NCBI RefSeq assembly: GCF_004798865.1
Contig: NW_025335268.1
Location: forward strand, 58,842,374-58,906,373
From: Varanus komodoensis
Taxonomy: Eukaryota > Chordata > Lepidosauria > Squamata > Varanidae
DNA: 64,000 bases
Direction: 5' to 3'
Shown here one piece after another: positions 35,979 to 46,200 of this stretch (the stretch's first letter is position 1; each line of letters begins with the position of its first letter). The notes beneath the pieces are model-generated. The model saw only the letters and a list, made by a program, of their open reading frames with translations. It searched no databases and was not told the origin of the DNA. Made by a program: the position numbers and the translations under genes.

Positions 35979-35979
<1 letters not shown>

Positions 35980-36370
35980 TGGGGGGTGGTTTAGGATTTC
36001 ATAAGCCATCTTTCAAGTTACTTTGACAGGCACAAGTGAGCAATCCCTTCAAGGTGCCCCAGAGCACCTTGGAACTGTGTGCATGTGTGTAATCTGTATG
36101 CATGGTGCAATTATGGACTACAGCACTTACGTAAAATGGGGAATTTATCAGGGCAGGAAGGCAATTGCTTCCAATGTGATTCTTGATTGGTCACTGGGTG
36201 GACTTACCTCCCCCCCCCCACACCTGCCCAACTTCAGTGTTTCCAAAGTTGTAGCACTTCAGAAAGAGAAAATGGAGGGCACCCTCCAAAAAAACCACAC
36301 GGATTTTGTGGCAGAATGGGAGTTTGAGTCCCCCATTTTGCAATCAATAAGCTCTCTTGGTTTTTGAAGT

Positions 36371-36371
36371 G

Positions 36372-36411
<40 letters not shown>

Positions 36412-36548
36412 GAACATTTCTATGCCGCCCCTTGCCGAAGCCTCGGGGCGGCTTACAAACACAATAAAATACAATAAAATACAAAAATAACAATATAAAA
36501 TAAATAAAAATATAAAATATAAAAGAAGTCGCCCTGGCCAGATAATCA
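36371..36548 (-). mobile_element. L2-type LINE 3' tail with (ATT)n
   Basis: An (ATT)13-like run at 36,372-36,410 is the tail. CATTTCTATGCCGCCCCTTG and GAAGCCTCGGGGCGGCTTAC form the reversed stem, and GTCGCCCTGGCCAGATAAT ends the copy. It lies at the left edge of the GC-rich block. Confidence 0.85.
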
Positions 36549-36639
36549 CTAAGGAGGAGGGGGCCTGGATACTCCAAGAGAGGCACCCATGGGCACAGGG
36601 GTCGTTTGGGCACGTGGGTGACACAGAAATAAAGCAAAG

Positions 36640-37424
36640 AACTAGATAATGCCCTCCAAGTGGCACCCCAGCCCCTGGCCTGCGGGCGCAGCCACTCCTT
36701 CCGTGCTTTGTCGGCCTTGCCTTCCCCAGAACGGCCTTCCCCGGGAGGCAGCTCCCCGAATCACCCTTTCCCAACACTGGCGCTGCAGGGGACGCCTTCC
36801 CTGACAAAACCGGGGCAGCTTTCCGAGGACACGATGCTGGTGCAGAAGAGGGTGCTTCTGGCTGCCTTCACCGCCACAGATTAGCCGGGAAAATGAGCAC
36901 CCAAATGTGTCTGAGCAGACTGAGCACAGGCTTCCCCCAGCTCCGGATTCTACCGTGGAGCCGGTTGGACTCCGCCTGGCGGGAGAAGGTGCTTAGGTGC
37001 GATTGCGTCAGCTGCCTGGGTCACCTCCTGCCATTCCCTCCAGCTCCAAAGCACCTGCCCAGTCCAAAGCACCGGATCAAGAGCGCGTCCTTTTCTGGGG
37101 TGGGGCCGGTGCCAGGCTGAGGCAGCCCCACAGTTGTCAGGGCAGCCATGAAGCCTGGAGCAGCCCCACACAGAGTCAGCTCATGGACGCTGCGGTCCCC
37201 CAGAACAAGCATCCTGGGAGCCCCCCGTAAAAGGAGAGAGAGCAACTCAGACAGGCAGTCTGTAGTGCAGCAGGGCAGGCAGTGATCCCACAGAGGCTGG
37301 CCCCTGTCCCTTGACACGGCCGGGAGCTCAGCCAGGGCCCAGCAGGGGGAGGCCTTAAATTGGGCCCCTGGGACCCCACAGGCCACACTGTCCAGCAACT
37401 GGTAGGCGAGATGCAGGCCAGCCC
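36640..37424. other. GC-rich 5' flank of the SPATA31-like gene
   Basis: GC content rises abruptly from the L2 tail onward. Frames of 60-130 codons are open on both strands, as expected from base composition, and they contradict each other. I cannot identify an upstream exon. Part of this may be 5' UTR, intron or remains of a second, older copy. Confidence 0.35.
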
Positions 37425-39726
37425 GTGCGGCAGTGCGGACTGCCTCTTGCGCACTGTCTCGCAGCCATGCTTCTTTCCGGCTGCCCTCGTTCCTGTGTCG
37501 CTGCTGCTCTGCGTGACCTGGAGATCCTGTGTGGCCGCTTCTTCCAGTGGGAGGCCAGGTCCAACCACCTGAGAAGACGTGGCTCGAGATGCTCCTGGTG
37601 GGTCCCTTCTTTGAGTTTGCAGTTCGGGCCGGGACAGTCTCCCTCTAGCTGCCCAGGGGTTCGGGCTCGGCAGCGTGCGGGGGCAGCCGGGGGGCGGACT
37701 GCCCCAGGCAGGGAGGGGGGCGTGGAGGTACCCTCTTCCGCCAGAGAAGTCACATGGCTTCCTCCCTTCCAGGCAGGGGTCTTCCGCATCCTGCAGTGGA
37801 GTGTGTCGTCTCGCTCACCAGGCCGGCAGCACGAGAGAGAGGAAGCCCCACGGAAAAGGAAGAGGTCCTGCTTGGTGCAGAGCTCGAGCGAGGGCAGCTC
37901 CCCCAGGAATAAGCGTTCCAAGCACCGAAGGAGGTACCTGCGCTTCTCCTCCTCCGTCTCCTCCGTCCCCTCCGTCTCCAGCGTGCACACGAACTCCTCC
38001 AGCAGCAGCACCTCGGACCTCTCCATTCAGGGCTGCCTTTGTCACGTTTGCCAGCTCAGGGAATCGCCGCTTCCCCCGGTCCCACATTTCCCAGAGCCCA
38101 GTGACCTGGCGCGCCTGGAGCTTCACGTGCTGCGAAAGGGTCTCCAGCGTCATTGCTGGGGAATCTCCCGTGCGGTGCAGCAGTCTGTCTCCCAGTTCCA
38201 GGCCGCTCTGCCGCCCTCCGCTGCCCCCCAGGCTGCTGCCCGGCACATCCGGCAGCAGAAGGAAGTGCCGGTGGGGGCCCCGGAGGTGCCCTTTGTCCCC
38301 CAGGAGACCAGGCAGCGCCTGGAGCAGCACATCAGGTGCCTGGCTCTGCAGAGACAGTGGCGCCTTCCTCAGCGGGTGCTGGAGTCTCTGCAGGCGTTCC
38401 CGCAGGCGCCTCCCCCATCAGCCCACAGACCCACAAAGAGGGTTGCATTTCCAGACTCCCTCACACTTGAGGGAGCCGATGAGAATGAGCCTCCCTTGGA
38501 GAAACGCCCCCCTGTCGCTCAGAGCTCGGAGTACGCTCTCAGGATACCACTCAAACCAGCTCCCGGCCTCTCTCCCAGGAAGAAGGTGGCCCGAGTGGCT
38601 GCCAAGCTGGAGCCCCACCTGAAGGGTGCGAGGAAGTGCTCCTGCCTGAGCAGTGCCGCGCAGGGGTGTGTGGGGGGGTGGGCGACACGAGGGTGCCTCT
38701 TGGCATGCCGCTGAAGCCTGGCCAAGGAGTCGCACGGCCTCACCACTCCCGGGGCTTGCTGCCCACCGAGGAGGAGCTGGCCCAGATGGAGATATCCATC
38801 AGCCGCTGCCAGCTGTCCTCCCTCATGGGAACGGCCACGCACCCCGAGGAGGCACTCGCTGCTGTGGCGCCCATGCCACATGCCTCCTCCCCGAGGGCCA
38901 CTCGGGGGCATGTGGAGTTCTCCGGGGGGCTTACCCCATTCCTTCCCGAGCAGGCCTGGCAGGGGCTGGACCTGAGCATCCAGAGGAAGAGGCTGCAGCA
39001 CGAGTGGGGCCTTCCCATGGTCCTCCAGAGGCCCCTGGATGCCTTCATGCCCAGCTGTCCTCCGCTGCCTGTGCCCCTCGAGGCCAGGGCTCCGGCAGAC
39101 ATTGCGCAGCAGGAGTTCCCTCTCCTGGACAGCAGCACACGCAGCCACCTGGAGATCCACATGAAGAAAAGGAAGCTGCATCGCCACTGGGGCTTGCCCA
39201 GCAGAGTCCTGGAGTCTGTGAAGCAGATGTTCCCGGAGCCTGAAGCCTCTCTGCTGGGCAAGGGGCAGACCGGGCTCCATTCCCCAGCCTCTGGGGAGGC
39301 CCAGAAGGGTGTGGGCGGAGCACTGGCCCTGGGCAGAGCCAGCAAGGCAGAGCAACAGAGTCAGAGGCAGAGTGCTCCGGGCAAGGGGGCCTGTGCCGGA
39401 CCGGTTCACCCCTGAGAGGCACAGCGGGAGCATGGAGCAAGAGCCAGTCAAGCAGCACGAGATCGCAATCCAGCAGCCGGAGCTCCAGCAGCAGGCGGCA
39501 GGGATCCCGGGCCAGGAAATGTCTCTTCTGTGGCGGAAAAGGGGCGCACCACACAAGCAGGAAGGCACCAGTCAGAGGCAAGGCAGCTTCTGAAGGTGAG
39601 GGAAAAGCAAAGCCAGCCCTCAGGTCGCAATCCAGCCACAGCCGTGAAATTGCGGGTCTCAAGCGAAAGGACGAAAGAGCGATTCTGAGCAAAGCGGAGA
39701 GACATCCAGATTCGTGTCCAAACTGA
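37425..39726 (+). CDS. SPATA31-like protein gene, frame interrupted
   Basis: SPATA31 proteins are testis-biased in mammals and have been tied to spermiogenesis and, in primates, to DNA repair; the biochemical activity is not settled. Seen here in order: a basic, Ser-rich part (KRSKHRRRYLRFSSSVSS, about 37,900), a C-x2-C motif in LCHVCQ, then repeats of the family module, which reads roughly F-P-x(6-8)-LE-x-HI-x-RK-x-LQ-x-x-WGLP-x-RVLES: ARLELHVLRKGLQRHCWG, QRLEQHIRCLALQRQW, LDLSIQRKRLQHEWGLP and HLEIHMKKRKLHRHWGLP, plus a weak one (38,755-38,850). A Ser/Arg-rich C-terminus ends at TGA 39,724-39,726. The start is uncertain: the frame is open from 37,425, but TTCCCTTCCAG at 37,760-37,770 is a good acceptor, so the main exon may begin at 37,771. 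The frame shifts between 38,640 and 38,715 and again near 39,380-39,415, both near G-rich stretches. It is either a pseudogene or a gene with base-calling errors. ATTAAA at 39,814 could serve as poly(A) signal. Confidence 0.7.
37771..38714 (+). CDS. SPATA31-like, first open segment (modules 1 and 2)
   Basis: This frame is open from 37,425 to the stop at 38,712-38,714 and holds the Ser-rich stretch with (SSV/PSV) repeats at about 37,945-38,020, the CxxC motif, module 1 (38,070-38,190) and module 2 (38,282-38,410; QRLEQHIRCLALQRQW, RLPQRVLESLQAF). After KRVAFPDSLTLEG and RKKVARVAAKLEPHL the frame runs into ...SSAAQGCVGGWATRGC and stops. The last 25 or so residues do not look like the family, so the true frame probably leaves this one before 38,680. 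Confidence 0.65.
38636..39415 (+). CDS. SPATA31-like, second open segment (modules 3 to 5)
   Basis: In the frame two bases on from the first segment. Contains a weak module (LLPTEEELAQMEISISRCQ), then TPFLPEQAWQGLDLSIQRKR with LQHEWGLPMVLQRPLDAF, and FPLLDSSTRSHLEIHMKKRK with LHRHWGLPSRVLESVKQMF. These two are the best matches to the family module in the locus. A string of seven G (about 38,669-38,677) lies where the frames exchange. The segment ends at a stop at 39,413-39,415, after a Gln/Ser/Lys-rich stretch. Confidence 0.65.
   Translation: MLLPEQCRAGVCGGVGDTRVPLGMPLKPGQGVARPHHSRGLLPTEEELAQMEISISRCQLSSLMGTATHPEEALAAVAPMPHASSPRATRGHVEFSGGLTPFLPEQAWQGLDLSIQRKRLQHEWGLPMVLQRPLDAFMPSCPPLPVPLEARAPADIAQQEFPLLDSSTRSHLEIHMKKRKLHRHWGLPSRVLESVKQMFPEPEASLLGKGQTGLHSPASGEAQKGVGGALALGRASKAEQQSQRQSAPGKGACAGPVHP
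39301..39726 (+). CDS. SPATA31-like, third open segment (Ser/Arg-rich C-terminus)
   Basis: The third frame is open from before 39,301 and encodes an SR-type run (SKSQSSSTRSQSSSRSSSS) followed by RKCLFCGGKGAHHTSRK, which resembles a degenerate zinc-knuckle (C-x2-C-G-x2-G-x-H), then a Lys/Ser-rich end. The alternative frame ends in a short run without such order. That this frame is the true C-terminus is inferred from composition only. Confidence 0.4.
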   Translation, partial: PEGCGRSTGPGQSQQGRATESEAECSGQGGLCRTGSPLRGTAGAWSKSQSSSTRSQSSSRSSSSRRQGSRARKCLFCGGKGAHHTSRKAPVRGKAASEGEGKAKPALRSQSSHSREIAGLKRKDERAILSKAERHPDSCPN

Positions 39727-39813
39727 CTCTCATCCTATTAGGACTGTTTCCTCATAGGTTTTTGCATGTATCCCATCAGTATGTAACCTCTTAGATAGCT
39801 AACAAGTACAGTT

Positions 39814-39819
39814 ATTAAA
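39814..39819 (+). terminator. Candidate poly(A) signal ATTAAA
   Basis: The common variant hexamer lies about 90 bases after the possible last stop of the SPATA31-like gene. GC content drops to background here. Confidence 0.3.
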
Positions 39820-39989
39820 GGTAATTTCCGGAATGGCTACTGCTTGCCTTGCCTGCATCTGTCTGCAGGGGTGGGAAAGTGAGCTTCAGCTGTTGGGCAG
39901 TGCCAAACTAAAAACAGTAAGAACTGTCCAAGCAGGATCAGGTGGGACTTCACATAACCAGGAGGGCTTTCATCCTTTTGGATGGGTGA

Positions 39990-40664
39990 GCACATCTGAA
40001 CCTGCGGAGCGAAAAAGCCCCCTGAGGCTCCCGTTCAGGAGCCCGTCGCTTGGCGCCCGAGGGCTGCAGAGCCTTTCCTGCCCGAGCGGGCGCGGGGCTG
40101 CCACCTCGGTCCGCTTGGCCGGGAACGTCCTTGCGCTCGGGAGAGCTGTGCACGCCGTGGCTGGGCAGCTGCTGGGCTGCTCTGCCTGCGCCCCCGGAGC
40201 AGCCGCCGTGGGAACGCATGGCGGGCCGCGGCAGCCCCTCGGCCTGACCTGCCGGCTTCCCATACGCGGCTCTCGCGAGCTGCCAGGCGTCCATTCTAGA
40301 GTGGCTGGCAGGGCAGGGCGGCTTCCTCGGCACGCCCTGCGGGGCCCAGCCATCCGGACCCGGCAGCCAACGTGCTGGATGCCCCCGCCCAGCCATACCG
40401 CACCCCGGTGACTTCAGCCCGCCCCGCGGGCTCGGCGCGGCCTACCTCACAGGGCTGTTGCTGAGGGCGGAAGGGGAACGGAGGAAGAGCTACGTGAGGC
40501 CTGCCGGGCCGCTTGCCGAAGGAGTCCATAGCACTCACGACGGCTTCCATGGCAGCGGCGGCGGCGTCCCCGCGATCCCGGCCAGCCCCCGCTCGGACAG
40601 CGGCCCGCGCCCGCCTGACTCGGCGAGCCCTGACAAGCAGCCACGCCGACCAATGATTGACAGG
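39990..40664 (-). promoter_or_regulatory. CpG island promoter, probably leftward
   Basis: About 650 bp with GC near 65-70 percent and CpG density many times that of the flanks. The right edge carries CCAAT (40,650-40,654), a PBX-PREP type decamer TGATTGACAG (40,654-40,663) and, just outside, a perfect palindrome (40,670-40,685). The island extends leftward from these motifs, which favours a minus-strand start near 40,580-40,620. A minus-strand ATG at 40,548-40,550 has a strong Kozak context (GCCGCTGCCATGG). It is followed by donor-like sites at 40,538 (GTGAGT) and 40,445 (GAG/GTAGGC), but the latter lies in SINE-derived sequence. A plus-strand ATG sits at the same CCATGG with a weaker context. 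I cannot tell which gene it drives. Confidence 0.6.
40440..40525 (+). mobile_element. GC-rich MIR-like SINE core inside the CpG island
   Basis: CCTACCTCACAGGGCTGTTG, CTGAGGGCGGAAGGGG and AAGAGCTACGTGAGGC follow the core order of the MIR-like SINE seen elsewhere (CCTACCTCACAGGGTTGTTG, GAGGATAAAA, AGAGCTATGTAAGCC). CpGs are kept here where other copies have TG or CA. Confidence 0.55.
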
Positions 40665-40685
40665 TCAGATTTGACAGCTGTCAAA
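40650..40685. promoter_or_regulatory. CCAAT / PBX-PREP decamer / MEIS-TGIF palindrome cluster
   Basis: CCAAT overlaps TGATTGACAG by one base. Six bases later comes TTTGACAGCTGTCAAA (40,670-40,685), a perfect 16-bp palindrome that contains TGACAGCTGTCA, the known dimer site of TALE homeodomain factors, and a CAGCTG E-box. Confidence 0.6.
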
Positions 40686-40689
40686 TGCT

Positions 40690-43139
40690 TCAAAAAGTTA
40701 GGCAGGAAATCAGCTTATCTGTAGCCAGGGGACAGTGGGCAGGGTGGGTACTTGCTGGCCCAGTCTCACTGCCCATTATCTCACTGCCCTTTGTTTGTAT
40801 GGCTTCCTGAGATGGTGATAAGTAGAGTATTCAGGGACTTTCAAAGAAAGTAACTGCATTGATGTCATAGCAGACCAGCTGCGAGATTTCTCATTGCATT
40901 CTGAGTTTTATTGAGGACAGGTATTCATGTCTTCCTTTTATTGTAGTTTATAACTACAGTAGCTTTTAGCTATGCTCAGAATATAGCAAAAAGATTGCTC
41001 TGGAACTGACAGGATTTTGGAAGAACTATCCATATCCCAGTGATTAAATAGAAAACATTAAATAGAAGATTAATGGGTCTGTTGAGAACCTTCCACGTAT
41101 ATGAGCTGTTGCAGCAATGACACTAGAACAAATGTTTGAAGGGAGAAAAGATGGGCCTTTCATGAGCCAATTCATAGTGCCAGGAAAATAATGCTTTGGG
41201 TGGGGGGCGGGGGGTGCTTGCACACTTGTGTGTATGCATGTTGGGGTCTTTTCCCAACTTTTAAACCAGCCTCTGTCATGTGAGCAGTGGGGATGCCCCT
41301 GAGGAGAGCTGGCTTGGAGCCTCAGCGACAGTGCAAGCCAGGCTGGGTTGCCCAGTTGGGCGGGCAGATCTGCACCCCTGTTTCAACAGCATCTTGTACT
41401 CTTAACAATTAGCATGGGATAAAATTTTCATCCATGTCTTAAAAACTTTAACTTGGTAATTTGTGTAGGTCAAATATTGTTAGAGGCCTAGCTGCAGTCC
41501 TCTGGTCAGAAACTGTTCCATAATATTGCTCAGGATAGCCATTTTTGCAGAACCCAGACCCCCTCCCTCTGAGCCAAGTTCCCAGACTGGCCCTCTGGTG
41601 TTCTCAGTGTAGTTGGACCCCTGTTCTTCAACCACCAATAATCCTTCCATGCTTTTCCTGTAGAGTGGAAGGTCTGCCACTCCCATTCTAAAATGCTGAA
41701 ATGCTGCTGTGCAGCTTAGTTTCAGTTGGTGAAAGATTTAGGCTAGACTATGCTAGCATACTTGGTCCCCTTCCCTTTGCCTTCAGGCCCACCTGCCACT
41801 GGAATGCAGCCTGAGAGCTTCTCCAAATTGGTATTCGGACATTTGAGATGAAAGAGGTTCAGAATCCTTGGCCTAGGGCGCTTATAGTGGGATTAGGAGG
41901 AAACACATGGAAACTCTAGGGCATTTGTTGGCTAGACAGCAGAAAACAACTTCTCTAATATGTATACCATCATGGTGTTATCTTATTTCCAAGTCCTGTT
42001 GAGTTCAATGGGGCTCACTTCCTGGTAAGAGGCTACACTATTATTGCCTGGTAAATGGGTATAGTTTATTGTATTTATATTTATTAAAATAGTTATATTC
42101 CTTCTATGAGCTTCTTGTGCACCCCACCAAAGCAATTCACAACATTGGATCAAACCATACAGAAGCCAGCAGCCATGGTGGCTGCAAACTGTTTGAGGCT
42201 TATGTAACTTACTTAACTTGAGGGTTCCAAATATAAACCATATGCTTTTAAGGTAGGCACTTGAGAAAGTAATGCTGCTTCCTTCTAAATTCTCTTCCAG
42301 AATTCAGAATTGTTCCAACAGAATCTGTGCACACCTTTATATCATATGAATACCTTCCACCGTTCACTTTGGTTTGGATGCATTACTTGAGCCCCTGTGC
42401 TTGCTGTTAGATTCAGTGCAATCACTGATGGGCAGAACAGAAACCCTTAACATAGTTTGGCTGTAAGCTGTTGTGCTTGTGAGACTTCAGTCATATCGAA
42501 TTTCCTTTCCCAGCCCTGGAAAAGCTGAAGCAATTTTAAAGTAAACCTTAAAGTGTTCACAGTTTATCCTCAGGTGTCTTTTGTGAACACAAGCAGTTTT
42601 TTAAAAAAAATCTTCTTAAAATTGATGTTTCTCCCTCACAAACACTTTTCTTTTAAAATGGCTGCTGTAGTGTCATATGTTGTTTTGACATTCGAGTTAA
42701 TAATGTGATGCTTTAGTCAACAACTGAGAATTGCATTAAACTTGATGGTCCATGGCTTAATGACTAAAATAAAAAACAAACCATATTAGCAGTAGCCTGG
42801 CTGATTTCAGTTTCATTAAGTGGCTTTGTTCTGTAAACAATAAGGACATTTTTCATTTGAATCAAATGTTCTCTGCCATGAAGGACAAGGAACTGGTTAT
42901 GTTACTTTTCCTTTATCTATGCTGCAGGTGTATTATTAATTTGACCTCTATAAAATTATGAACAATCCAGAAAGATACTTCTTTTTAACTTTGGTTTGCC
43001 ACCATGGTATATGCAGCCATCAAACGTGATATCTTGTGGATGAGAGGGCCTTATGGTAAAACATTTGTTTTGCCTGTACAAAGCCCCAAGCTGTCTGAGT
43101 AGCAAGGTTAAAATTCGGTAGAGAAATATCACCAATTAA
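40690..43139. other. Intergenic sequence, no gene recognised
   Basis: GC falls to background right after the island. A P2-like segment (GTTGAGTTCAATGGGGCTCA) lies at 41,995-42,045 and a degraded LINE-tail-like stretch at 42,065-42,160. There is no other structure. Confidence 0.4.
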
Positions 43140-43258
43140 AGGAAGAGTGAGGAACCTGTGGCCATTCCAGATATTGTTGGACTTGAACCTCCATTAGCTC
43201 TGAAGAATTATGGAGGCTGTAGGCCAAACACCTAGAAGGCCACAAGTTCTCCACTCAT
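43140..43258. repeat. Palindromic repeat, family P1
   Basis: GAGGAACCTGTGGCCATTCC, AGATATTGTTGGACTTGAAC ... GGCTGTAGGCCAAACACCTA, GAAGGCCACAAGTTC: inverted ends around ATTAGCTCTGAAGAATTATG. Confidence 0.65.
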
Positions 43259-46200
43259 GATTTATTATTTCCTACAATATCCAACAGGAATGCCCTGCTT
43301 CTGCTGACTGCATGGCATTCATGGGATGCGCCGCTTGCGCAATGAGGCTTTGAAAGGTGACCCCAGAAACAAGTGGAAATTCACCAAAGTCCCACTGTAC
43401 AGGCAGAGGGTTCCACTACTACATGAGAACAAATGGATGCAACCCACTCTTTGGATTGTGCAAAGCACCCATAAGACAATGGCTCCCCACATCTTGGGGT
43501 TGACAGTTCTTCCTGCAGGTTTCAGGTAGTTCTTTTCAGCTGATTGCAGATAATTGTTATGTTCATCTGCCCATGAAGTGGTTTTGGAAAAGTCTCAGTG
43601 TTGTTCTTGGCAGGCATTTCCCCCCATTTTAGTTTCACTTGGAGGAGTCTTAAACAATGCTAGCAGTGTTCCTGGCAGGGGCACCACCTCTTGCCTTTTA
43701 TGGGTACATGCAGCTCAAGTGTGGCAAGGGAAGGAAGGCCAGACCTGCTCGTTCTTCCATGGGGTGAGCTGCAGCAGGAGCAATGCCCTTTAACAAATTG
43801 GTTAATAGTCTCTTTTGGAAGGGAAGGCTTTGAATCTGAGATTGTGCTAACGTAGCTTAAGTGTTTTGTCAAGCCACTCTAAAATGCACATATTTTGATA
43901 CTACTTGGATTCCAACCTTCCTCCAAAAAGCTTCAGGTAGCATATGGCAGACTATTTTCCTCTTTTATTCTCAAAACAAAACTGAGAGGTATATATGGCT
44001 AATAAGGATGATCTAATGCGTATCCCAGATGAGCATTGTTGATCCTGAGTCACTTCTATGTCACAATCCTGCAAGAATAGGAGCACAGATAAGGGAGAGT
44101 CAATGGAACCCTAAGCAATGCTGTAAACATCCCTAACAGCCAAAATGGCAAAGTTACCTGGCATGTTTTTTTATTAATGAAATTATGGGAAAAAGCTCAA
44201 AATGACCAGGAATCTAGCATAAGATGCCTGTTAGGTGAAAGCCATTTTTCCTAAAGATAATACCTTTCTCCCCTGCTTCACTCCACCACTCTCACCCTGG
44301 CTCAGGATGCCATTATATAGGTTTGCGTTCCTAAAATGAAGCAGGCAGGCTCAGAGAAAGGAGTTTGCTTTTAACTCTGCAAAGCTCCTTTGGTGGTGGG
44401 TAGCGAGATCACCTCTCTCTGCAATTGGACGTGGGGCAGAGTATTTTGCTGTTAGGGTGCTTAAATTCTTTGCCTCTATTTATGCTCCTCCTATGTATTA
44501 GCAAACTGAGATTGCAAAATGCCCAGAAGCTTCCAGTGACCTCAAAAGGAAACTTCAGTGGGAGGAAGAGGCTATGCAAAGTTCAGTGGTGCACTTTGTA
44601 TGCAAGAGGACCCAAGCTTGACCTATCTAGGTAAAGCAGGAGAAACTTGTAGGGCTGCCAATCCATATCTACAATAATTGGCCATAATAATGGCCAGTTA
44701 TGGAGCAGCATAAGGCTGCTCCCTGTGTTCCAAACCTAGGTAAGCTGTGCAGCCCTGAAATTTCTCACTGCTCAAAGTAGTGGGGCAAGTGTAGAAATAT
44801 TTTACAAACTAAAATGTGGTGGGATAGTAAAGGCCATGGCACAAATGACATCTCTGCCATGGGCACACCAACAGTGCAAACAAATGTAGATAAAGAACAG
44901 ATTGTATCGCAAATATCTTTATTTGGATCAATCTATGCAAGCTGTCAAGTTCTGGTATTTTGGTTGATCCCAGTAGAGGTTGCAGAATTGTGGATTTTGG
45001 AATATATATTTTTTTGGGTCCCAGTGTAGATATCTAAGCTTTTTAGTCAAACCAACATCTGTCAGACTCATGTTCTCCAACTCTTTCCCCTATATGTGAA
45101 TACAGGAAATTTTTTTTTTACAGATTTATCACTGCACTGTGGAAAGTGCCAAGTATTATAACTGCTGATTGAGACCAGAGTCCTTACCCGCTTAAAACTA
45201 ATGAAGCTTATGCATTTTAGATCCAATTTATCAAACTTGAACAGAGCTGCAGATTTGGCTGGCTATCAGTAAAGCAAAACTGTGAACTTGTTCCTGGAAA
45301 AATTGCCAATGGTGCTATAGATCCACTCCCTGCAGGGTTGAAGCAAAAGATGTTCCAGCAAAGGACAAAGGCATTGCATTGTGTCCGTTAGCACTGGGGG
45401 GGGGGGGGGTGACTAATAATAGCAGAGGCATCTGATTAAAGCAGATCTCAGAAACAGGTTCAACATCCCCTCTTCCATTCTTTTGAAGGAAAAGGTCTGC
45501 TCTGGGATCAAAGTATACACAGCTTTCTCTAAGGCAAATGCATCCCTTTTCCTACCTTTTGAAAAGAGCCTTCTGGGCCCCTTGAGGTGGGGGTAGTCAT
45601 CTCCTTTGCAGGAGAGGAAACAAATCTGCTGCCTGAGACAGAAGAGGGCTGTGCCATATGCTGGGTCAACGCTACATTAGCTCAAGATGTTATCTGGTGT
45701 AATTTGTGGAAGAAAAATAAAGGAATGTTAGAAAAGGTTTCAGGGAAAGAAATGCATCTCAGACTCTTAAGCAGAATATTATCTTAAGAGTTCTGGTTTG
45801 CTTAGAAATGGTTCGGCTGGAAATGTCCTTTGTTTTATAAATCATAGTGAATAGTTATTTTAACTCTCCGGAGTTTATCGACTGCCTGTCTCCCAGAAAA
45901 GTGGAGATGTGTGCCCACTTGTCTCAGCAGATTTGTGGGTAATGGCCTAGTGGTAGATCATGTCCATGCTTTGGAAACCACCTAGACAACATTTATGAGA
46001 TATGGATGCTCTAGTAATGCAATGGTAGAAAATAATGCACAGTACAGTATCTTCAGACATCTTTTTGAGCAGGCAAGAGTTAGAGAGGCCGGGAATACTG
46101 GAGGCCTCCAGTGCACACCTGCAGGTGCCACTGTGCTTGCAAGAAATGGTGCCCACCAGCCTATTTCCCCCTCTGCAAGTGAACAGAGCAACTCCTGCAT

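Noticed and set aside
37355-38026. Minus-strand frame of 223 codons over the SPATA31-like gene
   Set aside because: It is the shadow of the plus-strand coding sequence in GC-rich DNA. The plus strand has the family modules; this strand has none.
38519-39568. Minus-strand frame of 349 codons
   Set aside because: Longest frame in the window but opposite to the module-bearing strand, with no domain. Long antisense frames are expected at this GC level.
39833-40411. Plus-strand frame of 192 codons
   Set aside because: Runs into the CpG island, Ala/Gly/Pro-rich from base composition, overlapped by minus-strand frames of similar length, and without any domain.
40296-40550. Minus-strand frame of 84 codons starting at the strong Kozak ATG in the CpG island
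   Set aside because: Part of the frame is SINE-derived and no family is recognised, so I list the island as a promoter and not this frame as a gene.
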